Shown here: piece by piece, positions 1 to 9,905 of the stretch | Layout of the letters: the number at the start of each line of letters is the position of its first letter | Numbering within the stretch: position 1 is the first letter of the stretch | From: Ferruginibacter sp. | GTDB lineage: Bacteria; Bacteroidota; Bacteroidia; Chitinophagales; Chitinophagaceae | Direction: 5' to 3' | Assembly (NCBI GenBank): GCA_030831945.1 | Contig: JAURKC010000004.1 | Location: forward strand, 186,001 to 250,000 | DNA: 64,000 nt | The notes under the pieces: model-generated | The model's input: the letters and a program-made list of their open reading frames with translations, nothing else | Databases searched by the model: none | What the model was told of the DNA's origin: nothing | Program-made: the position numbers and the translations under genes

Positions 1-519
1 ATAGAAACTGGAATAGCCCATGGAGGATCATTGATTTATTATGCTTCTTTATTAGAATTAATCGGTCATGGTGAAGTTTTAGGAATAGATATTGACATTA
101 GAAAGCATAATCGGGATGAAATAGAAAATCATCCAATGTTTAAACGTATTAAAATGATTCAGGGGTCAAGTATAGAACCAGCTATTGTTGCCGAAGTAGC
201 AACCCATACAATTGATAAAAAACAGATTCTAGTTTTGTTAGATTCAAACCATACCCATGAACATGTATTAGCTGAACTAGAAATGTATTCACCCTTTGTT
301 TCAATGAATTCTTATATTATTGTATATGATACCATAGTTGAAAATTTACCTGAAAATTATCTCCCGGGTCATGCCAGGCCATGGGGCATTGGAGATAATC
401 CTATGACAGCTATGCATACTTTTTTAGAAAGTAATCCTCAATTTGAAATAGATAAATCTATTAATAATAAGTTATTAATAAGTGTTGCTCCAGATGGATA
501 TTTAAAAAGAATTAAATAA
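1..519 (+). CDS. CmcI-like (cephalosporin hydroxylase family) SAM-dependent methyltransferase, 5' end missing
   Basis: The reading frame is open from the first base, so the gene starts outside the window; the TTG at 31 is internal. The visible N-terminal part reads ETGIAHGGSLIYYAS and then GEVLGIDIDIR, which fits the glycine-rich SAM-binding loop and acidic strand end of the CmcI family (PF04989). LLDSNHTHEHV and SYIIVYDTIVE match the later core strands and PGHARPWGIGDNP the substrate side. In this family such proteins methylate sugars or antibiotics. The gene lies 5 bases upstream of a glycosyltransferase on the same strand, so a sugar O-methyltransferase acting on a surface polysaccharide is the likely role (inference). 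About 172 residues are visible; family members are usually 200-250 long. Confidence 0.8.
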   Translation: METGIAHGGSLIYYASLLELIGHGEVLGIDIDIRKHNRDEIENHPMFKRIKMIQGSSIEPAIVAEVATHTIDKKQILVLLDSNHTHEHVLAELEMYSPFVSMNSYIIVYDTIVENLPENYLPGHARPWGIGDNPMTAMHTFLESNPQFEIDKSINNKLLISVAPDGYLKRIK

Positions 520-524
520 AATTC

Positions 525-1541
525 ATGCAATCAAAGTCCCCATTTGTAAGTTTTTGTTTTACTACTTTCAAAAGACAAAATTATCTACAAGCTACGTTAG
601 AAAGTATTTTGAAACAAAGCTTTATAGATTATGAGGTTATTGTGTCTGACAATGATCCAGAAGAAAGTGGGAGAAAAATTGTAGAAGGTTTTTTAGACCC
701 AAGATTTAAATATTTCCCAAATATTGAAAATTTAGGAATGAAAAAGAGCTTCAATAAAAGCCTCGAAAGGTCCTCAGGAGAATATATTGTAATGATTGCT
801 GATGATGACCCTGTTTATCCAGATATGCTTGAAACTTTATTTAATTTAAAAAATGAATTTCCAGGATATGGGATGTATTTAGGAGGTTGTGATTGGCTTT
901 GTACTCATCATGAAATTGCGAAATTATATGGCATGAAAGTAGGCACAAATACCTGTCTTTCAAGCGAACACAATCTTAATTATAAAGAAGCTTTTGAGCC
1001 TGAAGATTTCGTTAAAAAACTTTTCAACTTTAACATTTTCCCTCATTATTTATGGTCTACAGGAATAGTCAAAAGAAACATATTGATTGAAAAAGGTGGG
1101 GTCCCAGATTATGGAACTCCATTTTTAGGTGACTATGCTTATATGAGTATAATGGGATCACATTCTGGATGTGTCATTATCAATAAATCTTTAGGATGTC
1201 AAACATTACATGATGAAAATTTTGGGAGAAACCAAAATGAACAATTAATAATTGCAGCAAAAAAATTTCCAGAATATCTTGAATTAAAAATGGTTAATTT
1301 AAAAAATTGGTCATCAATTAAAGTGCAAATTGAAAATTTTGTTGGGGTTTGGTTGGTATCACATCTTGCATTTTTAAATAATTATTCAGATAATAAAAAT
1401 AATAGTTTAAAAATTGCAGAAAATGAAATTTTTAAGATTGGTTATATGCGTAAGTTTAAGTTGAAATACTTTTTGAAAAAGAGATTACCTTTTATACATG
1501 ACAAAATTGTTTATTTAAAAAAAAGGGTTTCAAATAATTAG
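525..1541 (+). CDS. Family 2 glycosyltransferase
   Basis: The 338-residue protein has a GT-A fold N-terminus: FVSFCFTTFKRQNYLQATLE at the first strand and nucleotide-binding loop, VIVSDNDPEESG for the uridine-contacting region, and IADDDPVYPDM (acidic triplet at about residues 93-95) as the metal-binding DxD motif. No membrane segment is evident, so it should act in the cytoplasm on a sugar-nucleotide donor and a lipid-linked acceptor. The basic, lysine-rich C-terminus may contact the membrane. It starts at ATG 525, 5 bases after the methyltransferase stop, and is followed 21 bases later by another GT2 gene, so the three probably share a transcript. Donor and acceptor cannot be told from sequence. 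Confidence 0.9.
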   Translation: MQSKSPFVSFCFTTFKRQNYLQATLESILKQSFIDYEVIVSDNDPEESGRKIVEGFLDPRFKYFPNIENLGMKKSFNKSLERSSGEYIVMIADDDPVYPDMLETLFNLKNEFPGYGMYLGGCDWLCTHHEIAKLYGMKVGTNTCLSSEHNLNYKEAFEPEDFVKKLFNFNIFPHYLWSTGIVKRNILIEKGGVPDYGTPFLGDYAYMSIMGSHSGCVIINKSLGCQTLHDENFGRNQNEQLIIAAKKFPEYLELKMVNLKNWSSIKVQIENFVGVWLVSHLAFLNNYSDNKNNSLKIAENEIFKIGYMRKFKLKYFLKKRLPFIHDKIVYLKKRVSNN

Positions 1542-1562
1542 ATTTTACCCACATATCAAACT

Positions 1563-2564
1563 ATGTCTAAATACAGCATTATACTACCTGTTAGAAATGG
1601 GGGAGAATATGTTAAGCAATGTGTTTATAGCGTATTAGCCCAAAAACATGCTGACTTCAATTTCCTGATACTTGACAATGCTAGTTCTGACGGTACCTAT
1701 GAATGGTTACAATCCCTAACTGATGAAAGAATAATATTATTTCCCTCTGATAAATCTTTAACCATTGAACAAAATTGGGCAAGAGCAATAGATGTGCCTA
1801 AAAATGAATACATGACTTTAATTGGACATGATGATATTTTGTATCCTGATTTTTTGAAAACTATTGATGATTTAATTCAATCGAATCCTTCAGCAAGCTT
1901 GTTTCATACTCATTTTAATTTTATTGATGCAGATGGCAATATTTCACGTTCATGTAAACCAATGAAATCGAGTTATAATGGAAGTGAATTTTTAGATGCT
2001 TTTATGAATAGTACTATCGATTCAATGGGTACCGGTTATGTTATGCGTTCCAAAGATTATGATGCTGTAAATGGAATACCTCTTAAATATCCAGGTTTAC
2101 TTTTTGCCGATTTTGAGCTATGGGTTAAACTAGCTAATATAAATCGAGTAATAGTTTCGAATAATTCTTTATTTGCATTTAGGGTTCACCAGAGTGCTAC
2201 CAGTAAATCACTTGACAGTAATTTGCATACAGCCTTAAAACTATTTGTTTCTTTTTTAAGCGAATTGATTAAAAAGGATGAAAAGATGAAGCAAGTGGTA
2301 TCTCAAAGTGGGGCAACCTTTTTACTTAATTATTGCAAAAGTTATTCACACAGGTTACTTAGAACTGATTTAAAGAAAAGAGACGGTTTAACGGTGACTA
2401 ACTTTATAAATGAATCCTATTTACTTGCCAGAAAATTAGAAGTAGAGGAGAACTATCATCCAGATAAAATATCCTCTATTCGAGTAGCGAAAATTATTGA
2501 TAGTTATTTACTTTCGAGAAATATTTTTCTTCTTCTTAAAAGAATTTATCCGAAACCATTTTAA
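1563..2564 (+). CDS. Family 2 glycosyltransferase
   Basis: This 333-residue GT2 protein begins with MSKYSIILPVRNGGEYVKQC, the usual first beta strand and loop, has ILDNASSDGTYEW for nucleotide binding, and LIGHDDILYPDF (about residues 87-98) as the metal-binding acidic motif. FADFELWVKLA fits the ED/DxE region holding the catalytic base. It is the third gene of the plus-strand glycan set and meets the next gene (2585-3439, minus strand) tail to tail with only 20 bases between, with no clear terminator there. The role is transfer of one sugar during surface polysaccharide assembly; specificity unknown. A 62-residue frame over its 3' end (2497-2685) is a shadow. Confidence 0.9.
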   Translation: MSKYSIILPVRNGGEYVKQCVYSVLAQKHADFNFLILDNASSDGTYEWLQSLTDERIILFPSDKSLTIEQNWARAIDVPKNEYMTLIGHDDILYPDFLKTIDDLIQSNPSASLFHTHFNFIDADGNISRSCKPMKSSYNGSEFLDAFMNSTIDSMGTGYVMRSKDYDAVNGIPLKYPGLLFADFELWVKLANINRVIVSNNSLFAFRVHQSATSKSLDSNLHTALKLFVSFLSELIKKDEKMKQVVSQSGATFLLNYCKSYSHRLLRTDLKKRDGLTVTNFINESYLLARKLEVEENYHPDKISSIRVAKIIDSYLLSRNIFLLLKRIYPKPF

Positions 2565-2584
2565 AGAAATTCAAGAAATAAACT

Positions 2585-3439
2585 TCAATTTAATATTTTC
2601 CCCATTAACAAAGCTCCATACTGCTTCAAATAATAAATCCCTGCAAACACATACCAACGCCAATCCGGGTAATATTTTTTCATGAAATTAGCATGGTTTC
2701 TTATAGAATTTAGCCTTACTTTTTTCTGTTTCTCTTTACTTGAACTTCCTTTGTGTATATGCATTACTTTAGCCTCGGGTAAAAAGTGAATTTGATAACC
2801 TAAGCGCTTAATTTCCCAGCACCATAGCACATCTTCACAATACATAAAGTAATCAGTTGATAATTTCTTTTCAGGAAATTGAGCAATAATACTTTTTGGG
2901 AATAACATAAATGTCCCCCAAACCCAATCACAATTAGCAAAGGTTTGGTGGTCAAAATAATGATGAAGCATTAATGACTCCCTTTTTTGTTTAGGAAAGA
3001 ATGTATAAAAAGGGAAAATTTCTAGTAATTCCCAACCGATCGTTCTAAATCTTCTGCAATTAGGCTGAATTATTCCATTAGGATAACTTAGCTGACAGGT
3101 AACCAGACCCGTTTCTTTATTTGATAATAGATGATCAAGGCAGATTTTTGGGGCATTATTAATTAATGCGGTATCACTATTCAACAATAAAATATAATCA
3201 CCAGTAGCCTGCTTCAAGCCTAAATTATTTCCGCCTGCAAAACCTGTATTTGTGTCGCTGATAACTAAATTAATTTGAGGAAACTTCGATTTAAATAAGT
3301 TAGGATCACACTCAACCGACGCATTATCAACTAGCACAATTTCGTAATCAATATCCTTGACCTTATCCTCAATAGATTGAATACAATTACAAGTAAGTGT
3401 AAAAGTATTATAATTAATTATGATGATCGATAGCTGCAT
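2585..3439 (-). CDS. Family 2 glycosyltransferase (rhamnosyltransferase-like)
   Basis: The 284-residue protein has MQLSIIIINYNTFTLTCNCI, VLVDNASVECD and LLLNSDTALI (NSD at about 87-89), typical of the GT2 subgroup that includes WbbL-like rhamnosyltransferases. GTFMLFPK followed by FMYCEDVLWCWEIKRLGY carries the acidic catalytic region and the W..E..R helix, and VMHIHKGSSS is the conserved histidine segment. It starts at ATG 3439, four bases after the stop of the related gene at 3444-4454, so the pair is co-transcribed on the minus strand, opposite to the first three genes of the window. Its acceptor is probably an undecaprenyl-linked glycan (inference from family). Confidence 0.9.
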   Translation of the reverse strand: MQLSIIIINYNTFTLTCNCIQSIEDKVKDIDYEIVLVDNASVECDPNLFKSKFPQINLVISDTNTGFAGGNNLGLKQATGDYILLLNSDTALINNAPKICLDHLLSNKETGLVTCQLSYPNGIIQPNCRRFRTIGWELLEIFPFYTFFPKQKRESLMLHHYFDHQTFANCDWVWGTFMLFPKSIIAQFPEKKLSTDYFMYCEDVLWCWEIKRLGYQIHFLPEAKVMHIHKGSSSKEKQKKVRLNSIRNHANFMKKYYPDWRWYVFAGIYYLKQYGALLMGKILN

Positions 3440-3443
3440 TGAA

Positions 3444-4454
3444 TCAGGATACTTTATAAAAATGAGGTTTGTTTAAAAGAATAGTAAAAAACAATTTGAG
3501 TATCACCAATATGTTACTAGTGTAATTCAAAATATTTTTAAACTGGTATTTTGTCTTCCCAATTTTTAAGATTTTTTCAATTAGTAGGCCGATTAAAAAA
3601 ATCGGAATTTCAAATAGGTAAGTAGCGAAAATGATCAAAAACCATCCTACCCCAAACTGCTTTCGAATACGTACCATGGTTGATAGCATTACCTGTTTAC
3701 CCTTAGCATCCCAGAGATTTTTTCCATTTTGAGATTCTGTAGTACTATAATAATCGCTACTAGTTCCACCACCAATATGAGTTACTGTAGGCTCAGCAAA
3801 TAAAAGCAATTTGCCTTGTTTGCGTAACCTTGCACACCATTCAATCTCCTCTGCATACATGAAAAAATCATTGTCCAAAAGGCCTGATTTTTCAATAACC
3901 TTTTTTCTAATGAGCATATAAGCACCCACTATCCAATCTACCTCAATGGTATCCTTTATAGTGGTAATACTAGGTATTTTAGCTTTCAATTGGTAGCCAA
4001 GCCATCGAATGGATTTGCCTAAATAGGGCAATGGTAATAAAGTATTTAATCCACCTTTTATAAAATGAGCTCCTGAAATTTGATTACTCCCATCCGTATT
4101 CAACAATTGAACTCCACAACCAACAGCATCGGAATGATTTTTTAGCTTTGATATACTTTTATCAATGGCACCGTCTAAAATTATCGTGTCTGTATTTAAT
4201 AATAGAATAAATTCTCCTTTAGCTATTTGAATGCCTGCATTATTTGCCCTAGCAAAACCTGCATTATAATCCATTGATATAAAAATAACCGATGGGTAGT
4301 GTTGAATAATAATTTCTTTGCAATCATCTTTTGAATCATTGTCAACAAGTATTATCTCAAAACTATACTGATTGGTTTGCTGATAAATACTTTTAAGGCA
4401 ATCTAATACCAAAGAAGTTGATTTATAATTAACCAATATAATTGAAAGATCCAT
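3444..4454 (-). CDS. Family 2 glycosyltransferase with C-terminal membrane segment
   Basis: At 336 residues this is a paralogue of the gene downstream: MDLSIILVNYKSTSLVLDCL, ILVDNDSKDDC, LLLNTDTIIL (NTD at about 87-89), VGAYMLIRKK, FMYAEEIEWCARLRKQGK and VTHIGGGTSS align segment by segment. Unlike its neighbour it has a hydrophobic stretch near residues 270-290 (WFLIIFATYLFEIPIFLIGL), so it is probably anchored to the inner membrane. It lies downstream of the YfhO-type gene but is separated from it by 75 bases that contain a 14-base tandem repeat. Its likely role is adding a deoxysugar or hexose to a lipid-linked oligosaccharide; substrate unknown. Confidence 0.9.
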   Translation of the reverse strand: MDLSIILVNYKSTSLVLDCLKSIYQQTNQYSFEIILVDNDSKDDCKEIIIQHYPSVIFISMDYNAGFARANNAGIQIAKGEFILLLNTDTIILDGAIDKSISKLKNHSDAVGCGVQLLNTDGSNQISGAHFIKGGLNTLLPLPYLGKSIRWLGYQLKAKIPSITTIKDTIEVDWIVGAYMLIRKKVIEKSGLLDNDFFMYAEEIEWCARLRKQGKLLLFAEPTVTHIGGGTSSDYYSTTESQNGKNLWDAKGKQVMLSTMVRIRKQFGVGWFLIIFATYLFEIPIFLIGLLIEKILKIGKTKYQFKNILNYTSNILVILKLFFTILLNKPHFYKVS

Positions 4455-4470
4455 TTAGCTTATGTTGTGA

Positions 4471-4498
4471 ATGGTGAATGGTCAATGGTGAATGGTCA
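4471..4498. repeat. Heptamer-type short tandem repeat (2 x 14 bp)
   Basis: The 14-base unit ATGGTGAATGGTCA occurs twice in perfect tandem and is itself two related heptamers, ATGGTGA and ATGGTCA. It sits in the 75-base gap between the glycosyltransferase at 3444-4454 and the YfhO-type gene. The same heptamer family recurs at 52149-52182 and, inverted, at 52244-52291, so it is a dispersed element of this genome rather than a local accident. Confidence 0.8.
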
Positions 4499-4529
4499 AT
4501 CCATTCAGCCTATTTTCAAACTTTTTATC

Positions 4530-7049
4530 TTATGCTATTTTTTTTCTTTGCATCCACAATAATATTCCACAAATCAATAAGGATAGAATTGAAATGATAC
4601 CTGCAGCCAGATTGAGTGTATTACCCAAAGTGTAAGATGAAGGAGCAAATTCAAATTTAATAGTATGGTTTCCAGCAGGCAGATTAACACCCCTGAAAGC
4701 ATAATCCACTTTTACGATTGGCGTTTCCTTATCGTCTACATATGCTTTCCATCCTTTAGGATAATAAATTTCACTAAACACTGCAAACTGATTAATAGTT
4801 GCACTACTCTGATAAATGATTTCATCATTTAAATTCTTTACTAATTTTATACTTGCACTACTATCAAAAATTGGAGAAATAGTGACTTTTTGCTGTTCTC
4901 TTTTATCAATTACCACAGTATCTTTTGAGTGCAAACTATCTAAGGCCAACATTTCTTCATCAGCAGTATTAACATACTTAATGGCTTTAACAAACCAAGC
5001 GGGTCCATTTGCCAATTGATTAATTTGAGCCACTGGTTGATTATTAGGACCAGAAACAATAAAATATTTTGTATTCAACATATTAAACACTTCAATATTT
5101 CCTTTACCTAATTGGTGTTCTATTAAATCATTATAGAGCCCCAATTTAGCTGGACTGTAACCACCAATTGAATTATGGAAATAGGAGGTTCTAGAGTCTT
5201 GGAAAGGATCACCACCCGCTTGATCAAAAACTCTGTAGTAACTCGTATCCAATTTTATTTGATTATCAGCAGCCGTAGGTGTAAATACTGAAAGGTATTC
5301 GTCAGGTGTGGTGAATTTGCTTTTATTGAGGTATCTAGATGAAACAGTTATTAAATCAATAAATGAAATGAAGGTTAAAAAAATAATTGCTAGTGTTGAA
5401 TTAATTTTATTTTTTATTCCCAACCATATTATAGTTCCACCTAGTAATAATAAAATAATAAGTCTGATTAGATCGCTACCGAATAAACCTTTTCTATCTT
5501 CTACTAAAGCTTTTATTAAGGTACTTGAAATTGTACTCGCTTGGTTAAGCATTTCCTGAGTTGGTTGTTTACCTTGGCTCATTGATTGTGCTAGTTGTTC
5601 AGTAATAGCTTGTTTAGTGTCTTTTGTTCTTTCATTCGAAAAAGAAGTAGTAAAATAAACTGCTACAAGCAATACAACTACTGCGCCACAAGAAATGGCA
5701 GCATACCTAAGTTTCTTGAATAGTTTAGCTGATTCTAAATTACCATAAAAGATTTCTTGCAATGCCAATGATGCAATAAATGCAAAGGTAAATTGAGGGA
5801 GTACCAATGCCATTGAGGGTGCCCTAAACTTATTTAAAGCAGGCAAATGATCGAAGAGAAAATAGTTGATTGCAGAAAAATTACTTCCCCAAGCTAAAAT
5901 AACACCAATTATAGTTGCTGGAATTAGCCAACTTAAATATTTTCTTGAAACAAAAAATAGACCTGCTATAAATAACATACAAATAATAGCACCAAAATAA
6001 ACGGGACCTGCTGTATTGGGTTGGTCTCCCCAATAAGGAGACATATATCGGTAAAAATAATTAACCGCATCATTAGGTAAACCTGACTCCTGGAAAGCAG
6101 TTATTATTTTACTATTCTCTCCAAACTCAGACGGATCATTACTGCTTCCAGCATAATTAGGTAAGATAAAGGTGAAGGTTTCTTGCTTACCATAGCTCCA
6201 CATGAAAGCATAATCTTTTTTTAAACCACCCTTAGAAAGATTTTCTTTTTTTACGCCAAGGGTTAACTCGCTTTTTCCACCTCTCATCGTTTCATCTGCA
6301 TATTCTTTGGTGGGCAATAATAAAATAGCGAAGGAACAAGCACTGATTGCAACAGCAACAATAGCCAAAATGGCGGTTTGAAAGAAATGTTTAAAATCTT
6401 TTGATTGTAAAGTTTGAATTAGAAAAGTAATTCCTAAAAACACAAAAAGTAGCATGAAATAATAGACAATCTGTACATGGTTTTGATTAAAGAACAATGT
6501 AGTAGATATCAGTGTAATCGCGAATCCCAAAATATATTTACGTTGCATTAATAAAAGAACACCTGCCAAAACAAGCGGTGCATAGCCCATTGTAGCAAAT
6601 TTGGTAACATGACCTACCATTGAAATAATAGCATTATAAGATCCAAAGGCATATGCGACAGATCCTATTATTCCTACCCAAGGTTTCAGTTTAACCACCT
6701 GTGTTAAAATATAAAAACAAATACAAGACAAAAAGAATAAGCTAGCAGGAGAGGGAAGAAAAAGGGTAAATAATTGATGAAGACCCAAAATGCCAATATT
6801 GTATTTAGCAGCAATTAAAATCTGAAAAGTAGGCATACCTCCAAACATTGAATTGGTCCATAATGGATAGCTTCCGTATTTTTCAAAAAATTCAATCGAT
6901 TGCTGGGTCATACCCCTTGTGCCTAACATATCATGCTGATTAACCACCATACCTTGAAAAACAGGTAGGCAATAAGCAACAGTTATGATCAGAAAAATCA
7001 ATACTGCACTGGCATGAGGAAGGGCATTTTTAAACATCGTATTTTTCAT
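4530..7049 (-). CDS. YfhO-family polytopic membrane protein
   Basis: This 839-residue protein fits the YfhO family (PF09586), which is related to lipid-linked-sugar glycosyltransferases of the GT-C type. The N-terminal segment has a first membrane helix (about 15-33), then VNQHDMLGTRGM and PLWTNSMFGGMPTFQI, the conserved periplasmic loop with acidic and aromatic residues. About a dozen hydrophobic helices follow, then a soluble periplasmic domain (about 590-810) with GWKAYVDDKETPI and VDYAFRGVNLPAGNHTI, and one last helix before a basic tail. The closing membrane-anchored beta domain is characteristic of the family. It stands upstream of two GT2 genes on the same strand, supporting a part in glycosylating a cell-envelope polymer. 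The specific reaction is not known. Confidence 0.88.
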   Translation of the reverse strand: MKNTMFKNALPHASAVLIFLIITVAYCLPVFQGMVVNQHDMLGTRGMTQQSIEFFEKYGSYPLWTNSMFGGMPTFQILIAAKYNIGILGLHQLFTLFLPSPASLFFLSCICFYILTQVVKLKPWVGIIGSVAYAFGSYNAIISMVGHVTKFATMGYAPLVLAGVLLLMQRKYILGFAITLISTTLFFNQNHVQIVYYFMLLFVFLGITFLIQTLQSKDFKHFFQTAILAIVAVAISACSFAILLLPTKEYADETMRGGKSELTLGVKKENLSKGGLKKDYAFMWSYGKQETFTFILPNYAGSSNDPSEFGENSKIITAFQESGLPNDAVNYFYRYMSPYWGDQPNTAGPVYFGAIICMLFIAGLFFVSRKYLSWLIPATIIGVILAWGSNFSAINYFLFDHLPALNKFRAPSMALVLPQFTFAFIASLALQEIFYGNLESAKLFKKLRYAAISCGAVVVLLVAVYFTTSFSNERTKDTKQAITEQLAQSMSQGKQPTQEMLNQASTISSTLIKALVEDRKGLFGSDLIRLIILLLLGGTIIWLGIKNKINSTLAIIFLTFISFIDLITVSSRYLNKSKFTTPDEYLSVFTPTAADNQIKLDTSYYRVFDQAGGDPFQDSRTSYFHNSIGGYSPAKLGLYNDLIEHQLGKGNIEVFNMLNTKYFIVSGPNNQPVAQINQLANGPAWFVKAIKYVNTADEEMLALDSLHSKDTVVIDKREQQKVTISPIFDSSASIKLVKNLNDEIIYQSSATINQFAVFSEIYYPKGWKAYVDDKETPIVKVDYAFRGVNLPAGNHTIKFEFAPSSYTLGNTLNLAAGIISILSLLICGILLWMQRKKIA

Positions 7050-7184
7050 ATAGAATTTTAATTATAAGACAGCAATTTAACCTAAATATTTTAAATATAA
7101 ATTACAGAATAGAAGACAATTTGGGGGGACTAAGGAATTGTACAAAAATCTAAAAAAAAAGACCTAAAAGGTAGAAATTTGAAA

Positions 7185-7230
7185 TAAAATAAAAAAGCCC
7201 GTCAGTAGTAAAACATACTATTGACGGGCC
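7185..7230 (-). terminator. Rho-independent terminator of the TonB-type receptor gene
   Basis: Read on the minus strand, the arms at 7197-7209 and 7218-7230 pair (GCCCGTCA...TGACGGGC core, one G-U pair), and are followed by a run rich in T (7185-7196 on the minus strand). It lies 27 bases after the stop of the receptor gene at 7257. Confidence 0.9.
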
Positions 7231-7256
7231 AAAGACCGTATTTAAGAATTTAGTTA

Positions 7257-9905
7257 CTATTGTCCTGCTCCTTGCATACTTTGTTGACCACTTTCCATTT
7301 CACTCCTCATATTCTTACGCTTAAGTAAGGAAACATCAATTTTTCCAAATCTCCAGTTGAAATTCAATCTTAATACTTGTGGATCTCTACGACGATCCGA
7401 TTCTTGAATAAAATACACAGATTCAGTATAACTACTATTTAATCTGGTGCGGAAAATATCACTTATTTGTAATGTTAAAGAAGCTGTATTATTCTTTAAA
7501 AAATCTTTACGAATAGAAAAGTCTATCCCATAGTAAGGTTTGATATATCCTTGCGCAGAAGGCATATTTCCTCCTCCGAATCTCATTCCCATAAAACCTC
7601 CACCACCGCCTGGTTGTACCAATGTTTTTGCTTGATAATCACCGCTCAACTGAATAGAATATTTATTGGGTAATTTAAAGTTATTATTAATTTTAAAAAA
7701 CCAACTCAACCTTTGGTTGTCAACACCACCAGGCAGGTTACCTGCTTTAAGAATAACATTAAATAGATTTAAATTACTAGTGATATCCCAAATTTTAGTG
7801 ATTTTATCTTTTGAAGTAAATTCTAAACCATAGCTATAAGTTTGAGAAGCATTTGCAAAACTAGTAAGTAATATAGTATCTGGTTTAGCAGATGTATTAG
7901 GATTCTTCTCAGGATACTGATAACGAGCTATCAAATCATTGGTATTTTTAAAATAAATCGTAGACAAGAAATTATGTCCATTACTTAATTGATTTTGGTA
8001 GGAAAGCTCTAACAAGTTTGTAAACTCAGGTACCAAATTTGGATTTCCTTTACTAAGATTCAGTGAATCACTGTAATCAATAAAAGGTATCAACTGAAAG
8101 AAATTGGGTCGGTTAATTTTTCTAGAATAATTTAACTGTAAATCTTGCTTTTCAGTTAATTTATAGGTTGCAAATGCACTAGGGAAGAGGCTAAAAGGAA
8201 ATTCATTGCTAAATTTTTGATCCCTATTAATGAGTACTCCATCATACTTTGAACTTTCAGCCCTTAATCCAAGTTGATAATTGAATTTTTTAATTTGTTT
8301 TGAATAAGTAAAATAGGCAGCAATTACTCTATCAGTAAATTCATAACTATTATTCATTGAAGCAATAGAAATGCTTTTTCCACTAGGGTCCTTTAAAAAG
8401 TTATCGTTAAAACTATTAAATGAACGAAGGGCGACTCTCGCTCCAGTTTCTATTTTGGTAGAACTGTTAATAGGATTTGCATAATCTATTTGACCTGTTA
8501 AAAAATCATTTGACCCACCACCTAAAGAAGTTTGGTAAAGCAGCGGTGTTTTAGGATTGGTATTTGGATAAAAATATTGTGTTGAAATTTCGTTTATATT
8601 ATCGTTTTTACTGTAATTGTAATTCACATCGGCAGTTAGTTCTTTATTAGCTTTTGCAAAATTATGCTTGAAACTTAAGGTAGATCCAAAGTTCTTAAAA
8701 TTAAAATTACTGTTGGTATTTCTATTACCATAATCAGAAATGGTTTTATCGGTATAAATTGTATCCCGATAAATATTTAGAACATCTGTATTATCAAATT
8801 GACCATTCACTAAATTTCCTGATACACTTAATGTATTGCGATTGTCAATAAAATAATCGAAACCCATTCTACCAAAACCAAAAAAACCTAGTCCTATCGG
8901 TGCATTTTGCTGGCTTAATTTAGCAGTTGTCATACTATTGAAATCAGTCCTAATAGTGTTTCCAGAGGAAATACTTTTACGAAAACCCATTTGAGTAGAA
9001 GCAAAGAAGTTAATCTTTTGTTGTTTGATATTGATATCACCACCTAGGCTAGGCTTACCACGACTATCGATACTAGTTCTTATACTTCCATTGTATCCAG
9101 ATTTCCTATTCTTTTTCAAGACTATGTTTAGGATACCTGAGCCTCCACCAGAGGCATCAAATTTGGCTGAAGGGTTGGTAATAATTTCAACGGTAGCAAT
9201 TGCATCGGCAGGTATTTGATCCAATGTCATTGTAGTAGGTCGACCATCTACAAAAATTTGTGGAGGTGAGTTTCTAAGACTAACATTACCATCAATATCA
9301 ACACTTAAGCTAGGAACATTTTTCATTACATCCACTGCAGTTCCACCAATACTTGCCAAATTCCTTTCTACATTAAATATTTTGCGATCAATACCCATGG
9401 TTAGTAGTGGTTTATCGGCTGTAACGGTTACTCCTTCGAGTTGCTTTGCATCGGGTTGCAATTTGATATTTCCAAGGTCTTTATCTACAGCACTCAGCAT
9501 ACTGCTCATATCTGGTCCTTGACCACCTGGCTTTGCCCCAGAGAAATTCATTACAAAAACAGCTTTTTGTTCTACATTTTTATAACCAATAGCAGTCACA
9601 ACTAATTTATAAGAAGCCATCACAGCTAAATTATCGAGGCTAAATTCACCTTTTTTAGTGGTTAGCATACCAGAAACAATCACATCTTTCCTTTTTTTGC
9701 TTACCGAATCAAATTTATTTTGAAGTAATTGAACGGAAGCCGCTTCAATAGGTTTATTGGTAGTAGAGTCTATTATTTTACCATAAAAATGACCCACATT
9801 CATACTTTGACCAGCCATTCTACCCGCAGCTCCAGGATATTGAGCAAAAGTATTAATAGATAAAAAGAGAAGAAAAATTGAAAAAAAAGGGGAAAGAAAT
9901 TTCAT
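7257..9905 (-). CDS. TonB-dependent receptor-like outer-membrane beta-barrel protein
   Basis: The 882-residue protein starts with a signal peptide (MKFLSPFFSIFLLFLSINTF, cleavage near AQYPG). Residues about 37-125 form a carboxypeptidase-regulatory-like domain (HFYGKIIDSTTNKPIEAASV). A plug domain follows (VDVMKNVPSLSVDIDGNVSL, PPQIFVDGRPT, TVEIITNPSAKFDASGGG), then a long strand-rich barrel of the OMP_b-brl_3 type (PF14905) with KQDLQLNYSRKINRPNFFQL. The family resembles TonB-dependent receptors, but members often lack a clear TonB box, and I see none here. No SusD partner is adjacent, so the ligand cannot be guessed; peptide, metal or glycan are all possible. It is monocistronic, with its own terminator at 7185-7230 and a possible TAnnTTTG box on the minus strand at 10023-10030. 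Confidence 0.92.
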   Translation of the reverse strand: MKFLSPFFSIFLLFLSINTFAQYPGAAGRMAGQSMNVGHFYGKIIDSTTNKPIEAASVQLLQNKFDSVSKKRKDVIVSGMLTTKKGEFSLDNLAVMASYKLVVTAIGYKNVEQKAVFVMNFSGAKPGGQGPDMSSMLSAVDKDLGNIKLQPDAKQLEGVTVTADKPLLTMGIDRKIFNVERNLASIGGTAVDVMKNVPSLSVDIDGNVSLRNSPPQIFVDGRPTTMTLDQIPADAIATVEIITNPSAKFDASGGGSGILNIVLKKNRKSGYNGSIRTSIDSRGKPSLGGDINIKQQKINFFASTQMGFRKSISSGNTIRTDFNSMTTAKLSQQNAPIGLGFFGFGRMGFDYFIDNRNTLSVSGNLVNGQFDNTDVLNIYRDTIYTDKTISDYGNRNTNSNFNFKNFGSTLSFKHNFAKANKELTADVNYNYSKNDNINEISTQYFYPNTNPKTPLLYQTSLGGGSNDFLTGQIDYANPINSSTKIETGARVALRSFNSFNDNFLKDPSGKSISIASMNNSYEFTDRVIAAYFTYSKQIKKFNYQLGLRAESSKYDGVLINRDQKFSNEFPFSLFPSAFATYKLTEKQDLQLNYSRKINRPNFFQLIPFIDYSDSLNLSKGNPNLVPEFTNLLELSYQNQLSNGHNFLSTIYFKNTNDLIARYQYPEKNPNTSAKPDTILLTSFANASQTYSYGLEFTSKDKITKIWDITSNLNLFNVILKAGNLPGGVDNQRLSWFFKINNNFKLPNKYSIQLSGDYQAKTLVQPGGGGGFMGMRFGGGNMPSAQGYIKPYYGIDFSIRKDFLKNNTASLTLQISDIFRTRLNSSYTESVYFIQESDRRRDPQVLRLNFNWRFGKIDVSLLKRKNMRSEMESGQQSMQGAGQ

